A stretch of 14,543 bases of DNA from Methanosarcinales archaeon (GTDB taxonomy: Archaea > Halobacteriota > Methanosarcinia > Methanotrichales > Methanotrichaceae): NCBI GenBank assembly GCA_013415595.1, contig JAAEEW010000233.1, positions 1-14,543 on the forward strand, read 5' to 3'. Below the pieces are notes generated by a model that saw only the letters and a list, made by a program, of their open reading frames with translations, did no database searches and was not told the DNA's origin. Shown here piece by piece: positions 7,457 to 13,007 of the stretch (position 1 is the first letter of the stretch; every line of letters starts with the position of its first letter). A program made the translations under genes and the position numbers.

Positions 7457-7840
7457 CGGTGACCGCCAAAACCGGGAAATCCAATCTTTTAGAATCTGGA
7501 CGTCGAGTCCTGGAATCGATTCGCTGTACCCATTCGTCCATCGAATCGTCCTCCTGATTCGTTCCACCGATTCACCCTCTTGAATCGTCCCGAACTCGTC
7601 TCAATCATCTATCCGCCGAAATCATCCCGGATTCGTCTCAACCATTCATCCGCCAAAAATCATTCCCCGATCGTCCCCTCGCGTCGTCTGGCTTCGATCC
7701 CTGAGACATCCCCCCAGCCGCCGATCGCCTCCACCATCCCTGAAGTCGTGGAAAAGGCCGCCCTGCGGGCCCGGCTGGCCCCACCCCCTGGAGCAGGAGC
7801 TACTGGCCTGCCGGCGGAGAGGCCGATTCTAAAAGGTTAA
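7457..7840. other. Intergenic spacer after hef, no convincing gene
   Basis: About 380 bp without a supported gene. Its first two thirds are filled by a degenerate repeat of AATCGTCC/GATTCGTC-like words (listed separately). A plus-strand frame at 7580-7840 begins at TTG with no ribosome site and encodes a proline/serine-rich string created by the repeat; I do not accept it as a gene. No clear terminator hairpin for hef is visible. CTTTTA at about 7486-7491 is a weak candidate T-tract. Confidence 0.5.
7512..7690. repeat. Degenerate tandem repeat of AATCGTCC/GATTCGTC words
   Basis: About a dozen copies of a degenerate 8-9 bp word (AATCGTCC, ATTCGTCC, GATTCGTC, AATCATCC) occur at roughly 10-20 bp spacing. 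A larger unit is visible within them: the segment starting at 7583 recurs at 7620 with a 37-bp period and about 80 percent identity, both copies ending in ATCCGCC followed by an A-rich run. A more decayed third start lies at about 7658. The palindrome GAATCGATTC lies near the left end (7513-7522). The words are read directly from the sequence; no function is known to me. Confidence 0.6.
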
Positions 7841-7853
7841 TTTTATATATACC
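7838..7853 (+). promoter_or_regulatory. Strong TATA promoter for the 7907 gene
   Basis: TTTTATATAT at 7841-7850 is a textbook archaeal TATA box. Initiation about 25 nt downstream would fall near 7872, leaving a leader of about 35 nt that contains the GGGGGA ribosome site at 7897-7902. Confidence 0.65.
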
Positions 7854-7906
7854 TATTTTAATCAACGTGACTTAATCGTGAACTGATAACGGAAACGGGG
7901 GAATTA

Positions 7907-8530
7907 TTGGTGGACTTGACAGGCATTCAACAGTTTATCGAGGCCAACGGGGACGCTCTGGCCCTCATCGGCCCGCTGGCGGGGGCGACCATAGGCTTTG
8001 CTGCAGGTTACGTCATCAGGGGCGGCGGTCCTCGGGAGAAGGTCGAGCCGGTTCAGCTCGTGGAGTGCACCGAGCTGATCAACACCCGGGTCCTGGACAT
8101 GAAGATACTGGGACCGGACGCCTCCACCATCCACATCCGGGCCGGGGAGGCCGGACCGGAGACGGAGCAGACTGACGTGACCGAGCTGTACCTGGCCAGG
8201 TTCCGGTTTCGCAATCTCAGCGTGAGCCCTGTAGACAAGCTCTTCGTCAACCTGGACAACGCCCCCAGAGCCATCTGGTTCTCCCTGGCCGAAGGAGAAG
8301 GCCACCACAGCCCGGACTGGGAGGATCAGAGGGACAGAATCCTGGAGGCCACCAGGCTCTCGGAGGACATGAGCTGGCGCATGTTTCCCCTGCCCTATCT
8401 GAATCCCTACTCCGCCACCAAGCACGAGGTGATCCTGGATATCGCCTCCTACCTGTCCCTGGAAGAGGTCGGGATCAACGGCGGGGCCAGGGGAATAGAT
8501 TTCGTCTTCAGGAAGCTGGAGAAGAGCTGA
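7907..8530 (+). CDS. Membrane-anchored protein of unknown function
   Basis: I do not recognise the family of this 207-residue protein. One hydrophobic segment near the N-terminus (about residues 17-36, ALALIGPLAGATIGFAAGYV) is followed by basic residues and then a soluble domain rich in predicted beta strands (TVTELYLARFRF-like alternation at about 89-105, FVNLDNA at about 114-120). This suggests an N-anchored protein with its bulk on one membrane face. It could be a single-pass anchor or an uncleaved signal; the glycine-rich segment has no obvious cleavage site. The start is TTG at 7907 behind GGGGGA (7897-7902); GTG at 7910 is almost equally good and differs by one residue. It is monocistronic, with its own TATA element. 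Confidence 0.8.
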   Translation: MVDLTGIQQFIEANGDALALIGPLAGATIGFAAGYVIRGGGPREKVEPVQLVECTELINTRVLDMKILGPDASTIHIRAGEAGPETEQTDVTELYLARFRFRNLSVSPVDKLFVNLDNAPRAIWFSLAEGEGHHSPDWEDQRDRILEATRLSEDMSWRMFPLPYLNPYSATKHEVILDIASYLSLEEVGINGGARGIDFVFRKLEKS

Positions 8531-8539
8531 GGCCTGAGA

Positions 8540-8562
8540 TCCAGGTTCCCTGGAAGGTTTTA
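8540..8562 (+). terminator. Weak hairpin after the 7907 gene
   Basis: TCCAGG at 8540-8545 pairs with CCTGGA at 8549-8554 around a 3-nt loop, followed by AGGTTTTA. It lies 10 bp after the stop codon. The stem is short and the T run only four, so this is a tentative terminator. Confidence 0.35.
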
Positions 8563-8812
8563 GAACTGTACAGCGGGGAGGAGAGGTCCCCGGCTGCCCC
8601 GCTCCCCAATCCTGCCCCTTTTGCTCCCGGAAAATATTCCCGGGTCTATTGCCCCCTCTGGCAGCCCGGCGAAAAGAGCGGACTGGGATGGCGATTTGGG
8701 GCGGGAGAATAGCTGCTTTTCTTGATTCTGCATTGCTGCAGCGCCAGGCAGAAGGCTGCAATCTCGAAGTTTCATAGATAGCCGAAATGGCAGAACGGAC
8801 AGCAATTTACCT
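8563..8812. other. Intergenic spacer, no convincing gene
   Basis: Some 250 bp between the plus-strand membrane protein and the terminator of the minus-strand secreted protein. Frames present on both strands lack ribosome sites and recognisable domains. Local inverted repeats around 8727-8760 (CTGCATTGCTGCAG, then GGCTGCAATC) are short and imperfect. I see nothing further that I can support. Confidence 0.4.
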
Positions 8813-8858
8813 TGGCAAAAAAATATAAAATGGGGATGTCAGGGCCTGGAATTCAGGC
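8813..8858 (-). terminator. Terminator of the secreted-protein gene
   Basis: Just past the minus-strand stop, GCCTG (8844-8848) and CAGGC (8854-8858) form a 5-bp stem around a GAATT loop. Further along the minus strand comes a long T-rich tract (complement of 8815-8832, including a T7 run). Oligo-T after a weak hairpin is typical of archaeal intrinsic termination. Confidence 0.55.
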
Positions 8859-8859
8859 T

Positions 8860-9591
8860 CTAACAATCCACGCCTGCGCAGGGAGGCGTTGGCCTCTCGG
8901 AGAATGGTGCTTCGTGGAACTTGATCAGCTTCTCAGCCTCGAAGGTTCCGGTGAACATCTGGTGGTCCTTGATATCCTTGTAGAATATCTTGTGCCAGGC
9001 AGAGTCGGTTCCCCAGGTACCGGTGAAGCTGTTCTTGGTGTTCAGTCCAACCAGATGGGTCGGGCTGGCGTTGAAGACGTCGCTTAGCTCCTCGATCTTG
9101 CTCTCATCGGTCCAGTGGCCCCGGGCGTCGGTGGAGGCGAAGAAGGCCTTCTGCTCTTTCTCGATCTCAGTTACCGAGAAGGACTCCTGAATCTGGGCTC
9201 CAATGCCGCCGTAGAACGATTTGGAATGCAGGAACTTGCCGCCGACCAGAGGAGTGTCGCCCTTGAAGGTGAGCTTGCTCTCCTCGAAGAGATTGAAAGG
9301 CATCTCCTTATCTGTGGCGTTTCGCAGCAGCTTGCTGGCGTTTTCGGATAGGGTGTGCTCAGAATCGAGCTCGATATCTCCCTCTCCGGACATTACGTTG
9401 AAGTATTCAAGTGCTATTTTTTTGTCAACCATAGACGTGCTGATGTCGATGACCCCGGTCCCCGCCACCTTCTGGTCCTCGCAGTACTGTTCGTACTGCA
9501 CCGGCTCCTCCAGTGGTGGATTGGCCACGGCCACGCTACATGCTAAAAGTGCTGTGATAATGATAGAGGCTAATGATACAATTCCCTTCAT
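8860..9591 (-). CDS. Secreted protein of unknown function (methanogen lineage-specific type)
   Basis: A 243-residue exported protein. The N-terminus has one lysine, then a hydrophobic core (about 4-20) ending in a likely signal peptidase site near residues 21-24 (VAVANPP). The mature part is acidic, rich in aromatic residues, T, S and E, with cysteines at about 37 and two near the C-terminus (CAGVDC). It has no second membrane span, so it is probably released or bound to the cell envelope. It reads like a paralogous secreted family I associate with Methanothrix; I cannot assign a function. The ATG at 9591 is well supported: GGGGGTGA lies 7 nt upstream and a TATA box sits about 50 bp upstream. 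The upstream signals suggest strong expression. Confidence 0.88.
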   Translation of the reverse strand: MKGIVSLASIIITALLACSVAVANPPLEEPVQYEQYCEDQKVAGTGVIDISTSMVDKKIALEYFNVMSGEGDIELDSEHTLSENASKLLRNATDKEMPFNLFEESKLTFKGDTPLVGGKFLHSKSFYGGIGAQIQESFSVTEIEKEQKAFFASTDARGHWTDESKIEELSDVFNASPTHLVGLNTKNSFTGTWGTDSAWHKIFYKDIKDHQMFTGTFEAEKLIKFHEAPFSERPTPPCAGVDC

Positions 9592-9634
9592 ATTCCAGTC
9601 ACCCCCTTCATTTTTATGATTTAGCTAATCTCTA

Positions 9635-9652
9635 AAAATATATATACTTTAC
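9635..9652 (-). promoter_or_regulatory. TATA promoter of the secreted-protein gene
   Basis: On the minus strand, AGTATATATATTTTTA (complement of about 9633-9648) is a strong TATA box. Initiation would fall near 9617, giving a leader of about 26 nt that contains the GGGGGTGA ribosome site. Confidence 0.7.
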
Positions 9653-9783
9653 GAACGAGAGCGTATGGTCAAGAATAAAAATAGAATAATTCGAATACGC
9701 TGTAGTAGCAGCAAGATATTCTAAGATGCAATATAAACATAATTTGAAAATTAATAATTGCTTTAATTTAAGGGGAAGAGCTG

Positions 9784-9915
9784 ATGGGCGTATCGGATGA
9801 TGGAGAAGATCTGGGAGGAGCCCAGGGAGAAAGACCGGGGTCAACGATAGAGGCCTTCTCCTGGCCGGGAATTGAGGAAAGGGAATTCAGGGAGGCAAAG
9901 GGAGCATCAGGCTGA
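9784..9915 (+). CDS. Candidate small acidic ORF, 43 aa
   Basis: A 43-codon frame beginning MGVSDDGEDLGGAQG, mostly acidic and glycine-rich, ending in TGA at 9913-9915. AGGGGA at 9771-9776 stands 7 nt ahead of the ATG, and AT-rich DNA at 9740-9770 could hold a promoter. No domain is recognisable, the product may be disordered, and the G-rich composition could produce such a frame by chance. Reported only because the ribosome site is well placed in an otherwise empty spacer. Confidence 0.22.
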   Translation: MGVSDDGEDLGGAQGERPGSTIEAFSWPGIEEREFREAKGASG

Positions 9916-9972
9916 AATCGGGTGTTGTAGCCCTGACTGGTCGAAATTCCCCGCTCCGGCAGGAGCTATGAA

Positions 9973-9989
9973 AACCGAAAGGTATATCA
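9973..9989 (+). promoter_or_regulatory. BRE/TATA promoter of the CxxC-x17-CxxC gene
   Basis: ACCGAAAGGTATATC at 9974-9988 combines a BRE-like CGAAA with a TATATC core. Initiation is expected near 10008, which implies a leader of roughly 90 nt before the ATG at 10102, long for this window. Confidence 0.5.
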
Positions 9990-10061
9990 ACTTGGTAGAT
10001 ATTGTTCAAAGTAGCTATAACCGCTTATCAGATGGTGTGTTGAGTTGTTGTAGCACCTACC

Positions 10062-10081
10062 GGTTCTCAAGCATTGAGACC
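10062..10081 (+). promoter_or_regulatory. Leader hairpin ahead of the CxxC-x17-CxxC gene
   Basis: GGTTCTCAA at 10062-10070 pairs with TTGAGACC at 10074-10081 (eight pairs, one bulged T, loop GCA). An A6 run and AGGT follow directly, 12 nt before the ATG. A stem this close to the ribosome-loading region could modulate translation; the role is inference. Confidence 0.35.
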
Positions 10082-10101
10082 AAAAAAGGTACGTGAAATA
10101 A

Positions 10102-10278
10102 ATGGAATACGGAAACAGAGGTGGCTTCAACAGAGGCCCGAGAGAAATGCACGACGCTGTTTGTGCAGATTGTGGTAAGACGTGCCAGGTTCCCTTCAAG
10201 CCCGATGGATCAAGGCCGGTGTACTGCCGCGATTGCTACCAGAAACACAAGCCTGCCAGGCCACCTAGAAGATACTAA
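10102..10278 (+). CDS. CxxC-x17-CxxC zinc-finger mini-protein, 58 aa
   Basis: A complete 58-codon gene, ATG at 10102 to TAA at 10278. The product is basic and carries two CxxC pairs, C21/C24 and C42/C45, separated by exactly 17 residues. This is the CxxC-x17-CxxC family known from methanogens (TIGR04272, named from memory). The N-terminus has RGG-like NRGGFNRGP and the C-terminus is basic and proline-rich (KHKPARPPRRY), a composition common in small RNA- or nucleic-acid-binding proteins. Zinc binding is expected; nucleic-acid binding is inference. Its codon use and motif leave little doubt that it is real. It has its own promoter, a long structured leader, and a strong terminator 75 bp downstream. 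Confidence 0.88.
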   Translation: MEYGNRGGFNRGPREMHDAVCADCGKTCQVPFKPDGSRPVYCRDCYQKHKPARPPRRY

Positions 10279-10352
10279 CTGAAATCGGCTTTCTCCGGAG
10301 CCGGTCAGTCTTGACTTCGCAGTGATCTCCGCAAAGGCGGAATTAGGAAAGA

Positions 10353-10385
10353 TGCAGGGCAATAGGCCCGCCCTGCAAAATTTTT
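10353..10385 (+). terminator. Hairpin/T-tract terminator after the CxxC-x17-CxxC gene
   Basis: TGCAGGGC at 10353-10360 pairs perfectly with GCCCTGCA at 10370-10377 (8 bp, 9-nt loop) and is followed by AAATTTTTAACTT. A smaller hairpin, TCCGC/GCGGA, precedes it at about 10327-10340. Confidence 0.65.
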
Positions 10386-10637
10386 AACTTATATTCTCTT
10401 TCGAGTCCTATGGTTTTCGAGGTCTACGGTCAGCGCCGCTTGTGCTCGGTGGCCCGGTCGCCTGTCCGCCCCGCTCCTGCAGCCATTCTTGTTTTGCCCC
10501 TTTTGGCCAGACCCTTTGCCCGGGCCTCCACCGTTCTCCAACGGCCGATTAGTTTTATCTAATTTGCAGCCGGACAAATCGTTGTTGAGAATATTGCAAA
10601 GAAGAATTGAGATGGGGCTCTCAGGGGATATTTAAAA
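10386..10637. other. Spacer ahead of cbiK with possible promoter
   Basis: About 250 bp without a supported gene; the minus-strand frame here has no ribosome site. AGTTTTATCTAA at 10551-10562 is the best promoter candidate, and it lies inside the small inverted repeat ATTAG-TTTTAT-CTAAT (10548-10563), which could be an operator. A transcript from there would have a leader of about 55 nt. I see no cobalamin riboswitch. Confidence 0.4.
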
Positions 10638-11483
10638 TTGGCAGACTCAGATAAGCGGGCAATCGTCCTGGTGGCCTACGGCACCCTCAATCCGGCCGCC
10701 AGAACCACCTACGACCGGATGGTGGCCGCCTACCGGGAGATGTTCCCGGGTTTTGAGGTCAGGCTGGCCTTCACCTCCGGCCACCTGAGGCGAAGGATTT
10801 CCAGGAGCGGCGCGTTCATCGACAATCCCCTGACCGCTCTGGCCGCCCTGCAGGACCAGGGATTTCGTCAGGTGGTGGTCCAGTCCCTGCATATCGTTCC
10901 CGGGAGCGAGTTTCACCAGGTGACCGGCCTCGTCCGGGCCCTGGACGCGGTGAAGGGCAGGTTCGGGTTCCAGGGCCTGGAGCTGGGGCTGCCCCTGCTC
11001 AGCTATCCGGAGGATTACCGGCGGGTCTCCTGCTCTTTGCATCCCCTCCTCGACCGGATCACCGACCAGGGCGAGACCAGGACAGCGCCCCGCAATCCCC
11101 GGGAGGAGGCGGTGGTGCTCATGGGCCACGGCACCGAGCATTCCGCCGACAGCGGCTACTCCCGGCTGGCCAGAGTGCTGGAGCAGGATTACCAGAACGT
11201 CTTCCTGGGAACGCTGGACGGCTATCCGGGGCTGGAGGAGGTGCTGGCCATGGCCAAGCGCTCCGGAGTGCAAAAGGTCCGGCTGCTGCCCTTCATGGTG
11301 GTAGCCGGAAGCCATGCCCAAAACGACCTGGCTGGAGGGGGAAACGAGTCCTGGAAGAGCACATTTGAAGGGGCGGGATTTTCCACCCGGGTCTGCCTGG
11401 AAGGCCTGGGCGAAGAGGAGGGAATAGTGAGGATCTTTGGGGACCACACCAAAAAGGCCCTGGAGAAGCTCTCTTCCCGCTGA
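10638..11483 (+). CDS. cbiK: Sirohydrochlorin cobaltochelatase, CbiK type
   Basis: Inserts cobalt into sirohydrochlorin early in anaerobic corrinoid (cobalamin) synthesis, in the cytoplasm. The 281-residue protein has the two-lobed class II chelatase layout: N-terminal VLVAYGT (10-16) and VQSLHIVPGSEF (81-92), then the C-terminal lobe with MGHGTEH (H164), GTLDGYP (191-197) and VVAGSHAQND (H226). From memory, the metal site of the Salmonella enzyme is His145/Glu175/His207. The spacings (30 and 32) match H164, residue 194 and H226 here, but 194 is Asp rather than Glu. The start is TTG at 10638, with AGGGGA at 10623-10628; an in-frame TGA at 10608-10610 limits alternatives. In a methanogen, corrinoids serve methyl transfer. 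No other cob/cbi gene is in the window. Confidence 0.92.
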   Translation: MADSDKRAIVLVAYGTLNPAARTTYDRMVAAYREMFPGFEVRLAFTSGHLRRRISRSGAFIDNPLTALAALQDQGFRQVVVQSLHIVPGSEFHQVTGLVRALDAVKGRFGFQGLELGLPLLSYPEDYRRVSCSLHPLLDRITDQGETRTAPRNPREEAVVLMGHGTEHSADSGYSRLARVLEQDYQNVFLGTLDGYPGLEEVLAMAKRSGVQKVRLLPFMVVAGSHAQNDLAGGGNESWKSTFEGAGFSTRVCLEGLGEEEGIVRIFGDHTKKALEKLSSR

Positions 11484-11508
11484 CTGGAGAGGCCTGTGGT
11501 CCCGGGAG

Positions 11509-11524
11509 CGAAAAAAGCTTATCC
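11509..11524 (+). promoter_or_regulatory. Putative promoter of the Ig-like membrane protein gene
   Basis: GCGAAAAAAGCTTATCC combines an A-rich BRE-like part with an AAGCTTAT core, about 45 bp before the ATG. Nearly the same AAAAGCTTAT core precedes the DUF4870 gene at 13921-13930, which supports reading both as promoters. Confidence 0.5.
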
Positions 11525-11563
11525 ACCATCAATTCGAAACCAGCACCGAGGCGGCGATATGAC

Positions 11564-11914
11564 ATGACGCAGGGAAAGAGGAAGGGGTCCTTCTGGACAT
11601 CGCGAACCGGCTACATCGTGGAAGCCAGCGCTCTGCTGGTGGTCCTGGGCGTCTACGTTCTGAACATGCTCTCGTCACCTTACCCGGTCATAGATTCGTT
11701 CCAGGCCACCCCCAGAATCATCAACTCCGGGGAGAACTCCACCCTGAGCTGGAAGGTGACGGGTGCAAGCGAGGTGGCCATCGACCAGGGGCTGGGAACG
11801 GTATCTTCCGCCGGCTCCATAGAGATCTCCCCAAAGCGCACCTCCACCTACACCATGACCGCGACCAACGGCACCATAATCCGGAAGGCCAGGCAAACGG
11901 TGATGGTGGACTGA
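11564..11914 (+). CDS. Membrane-anchored Ig-like (beta-sandwich) protein
   Basis: A 116-residue protein with a basic N-terminus, one hydrophobic helix (about 20-36), then a single extracellular-type beta-sandwich domain. The domain pattern is the repeat common in archaeal and bacterial surface proteins: PVIDSFQATPRIINSGENST, LSWKVTGASEVAIDQGLG, ISPKRTSTYTMTATNGT. Such domains normally occur in longer adhesins or sheath proteins; here one copy stands alone on a signal anchor, with the domain presumably outside. The basic head and absence of a cleavage motif favour an N-in, uncleaved anchor. The ribosome site is weak (GAGG about 12 nt before the ATG at 11564). The function is unknown; binding or envelope assembly is a guess. 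Confidence 0.85.
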   Translation: MTQGKRKGSFWTSRTGYIVEASALLVVLGVYVLNMLSSPYPVIDSFQATPRIINSGENSTLSWKVTGASEVAIDQGLGTVSSAGSIEISPKRTSTYTMTATNGTIIRKARQTVMVD

Positions 11915-12052
11915 TACGGGGCAGGACAACTCCCGCCCTTCATACCGACATCCGGGAGATTTTCAGGGATGCCCCTGGCCTTCACCGTGCTGTGGTCAGG
12001 CCCGGGGGAATTCCAGCCGCTGGCTTTCCGTCTGCGTGACGTCGGCTGTTTC

Positions 12053-12865
12053 TTAACCCTTGATCACTATGATATCGCAGGGGGCATGCCTGATCAGCTC
12101 CCGGTAGGGCGAGCGATCCACCATCACCGGACCGCCGCTGGATTCGCCAATCACCACCGCATCGGCACGCTCCGCCACCGCCTCCATCGACAGGGCCAGG
12201 CCTACCTCGCTGCTCCGAATGTACTTCTCCTGGAATTCGGCCCCCATTCTCACCAGTTCCTCCTTCAGGGGAGCCATGAGTTCCCTGCTTCGGTTCATGG
12301 CCTCGCCCGGTCCCATCTCCTCCAGGGAGAACCGGGCTGTACCTGATCCGCCGGCGGATATGCCGTTTGAATCGCAGTCTTTTCCCTCCTGTGCCACGTG
12401 GCAGGGGATCACCAGCGGCTGCAGGCCGCATAGCCAGATTCGAAGCGCAGACCTGCGAAAGTATGCTGTGCTGCCAACCGTTGAGGTCAGCACCCTTTTT
12501 ACCCCCGTCTGTCCGGACCCGGAGAGGAGAACGAAGGCCTTGGGCCAGGGAAGCGCGGCCACCATCCCCGTCTGCGCCCGGTTGTACCTCTTCATCAGAG
12601 GGCAGATGACCATTGCCCGAACTCCGGAGAGGGTGCCCAGCCGGTCCATGTCCACGACCTCAATCGAACCAGCCCCGGCTAAACCATCCTCCAATCCCCG
12701 ATTCAGACGGTTCTTTGCCCTATCCAGGGCCAGCTTTCCCGTCTTGCCCATGGGGACCACGTAAACCTGAGACCGGTGATGCCTGGCCAGAGGAGTCACG
12801 TACCGATCGAAGAGCTGGTCGATGCCCAGGTATCCATCGACAAACAGCAACAGATCGAGGGCCAT
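12053..12865 (-). CDS. Universal stress protein (UspA)-like protein
   Basis: A 270-residue cytoplasmic protein. Its last 75 residues resemble the second half of a UspA fold: a helix with KEELVRMGAEF, EAVAERADAVVIGESSGG (about 229-244), then DRSPYRELIRHAPCDIIVIKG, which parallels the family ending with a strand after APCP. The nucleotide-binding G-x2-G-x9-G(S/T) motif is only partly kept, so ATP binding is doubtful. The N-terminal 180 residues begin with a strand (LDLLLFVDGYLG) and may be a diverged first Usp domain. The frame is open back to 12973, but the ATG at 12865 is preferred: a TATA box about 31 bp upstream implies a nearly leaderless transcript beginning there. It is divergent from the methyltransferase gene and convergent with the Ig-like gene. 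Confidence 0.75.
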   Translation of the reverse strand: MALDLLLFVDGYLGIDQLFDRYVTPLARHHRSQVYVVPMGKTGKLALDRAKNRLNRGLEDGLAGAGSIEVVDMDRLGTLSGVRAMVICPLMKRYNRAQTGMVAALPWPKAFVLLSGSGQTGVKRVLTSTVGSTAYFRRSALRIWLCGLQPLVIPCHVAQEGKDCDSNGISAGGSGTARFSLEEMGPGEAMNRSRELMAPLKEELVRMGAEFQEKYIRSSEVGLALSMEAVAERADAVVIGESSGGPVMVDRSPYRELIRHAPCDIIVIKG

Positions 12866-12887
12866 TGGTACTTTAATACGACTTATC

Positions 12888-12904
12888 TGCTTAATAAATT
12901 TTTT
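12888..12904 (-). promoter_or_regulatory. TATA promoter of the UspA-like gene
   Basis: On the minus strand, AAAAAATTTATTAAG (complement of about 12890-12904) gives a TATA core centred near 12896. Initiation near 12869 would leave a leader of only a few bases. Confidence 0.5.
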
Positions 12905-12919
12905 ACTCTGGTAGAATGG

Positions 12920-12949
12920 GCCCTGCACAGCAGATGAAGCCCTGCACAG
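12920..12949. repeat. 11-bp direct repeat in a divergent promoter region
   Basis: GCCCTGCACAG occurs at 12920-12930 and exactly again at 12939-12949, a period of 19 bp (about two helical turns). It lies between the UspA-like gene and the methyltransferase gene, upstream of both TATA candidates, and may be a pair of regulator half-sites. Confidence 0.55.
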
Positions 12950-13007
12950 AGGCGTTCGAAATCCAACCATCATAAACCATTAATCGCAGAATTGAACAGC
13001 ACAGGGC

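Noticed and set aside
7512..7690. CRISPR array
   Set aside because: The repeated words are short and degenerate, spacing is irregular and there are no unique spacers of uniform length between identical repeats.
7580..7840. Plus-strand 86-codon frame in the spacer after hef
   Set aside because: TTG start without ribosome site; the sequence is a by-product of the AATCGTCC repeat and is low-complexity Pro/Ser/Ala.
8560..8805. Minus-strand 81-codon frame upstream of the secreted-protein terminator
   Set aside because: No promoter or ribosome site, no domain and biased composition; probably chance.
9632..9844. Minus-strand 70-codon hydrophobic frame in the AT-rich spacer
   Set aside because: It overlaps the strong promoter of the secreted-protein gene and its C-terminal half is an AT-rich random-looking string.
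10386..10637. Cobalamin riboswitch before cbiK
   Set aside because: No B12-box-like conserved segment or the expected long folded leader is visible; only a small AT inverted repeat is present.
12219..12764. Plus-strand 181-codon frame opposite the UspA-like gene
   Set aside because: The minus frame is longer, ends in a recognisable Usp-like segment and has a correctly placed TATA box.
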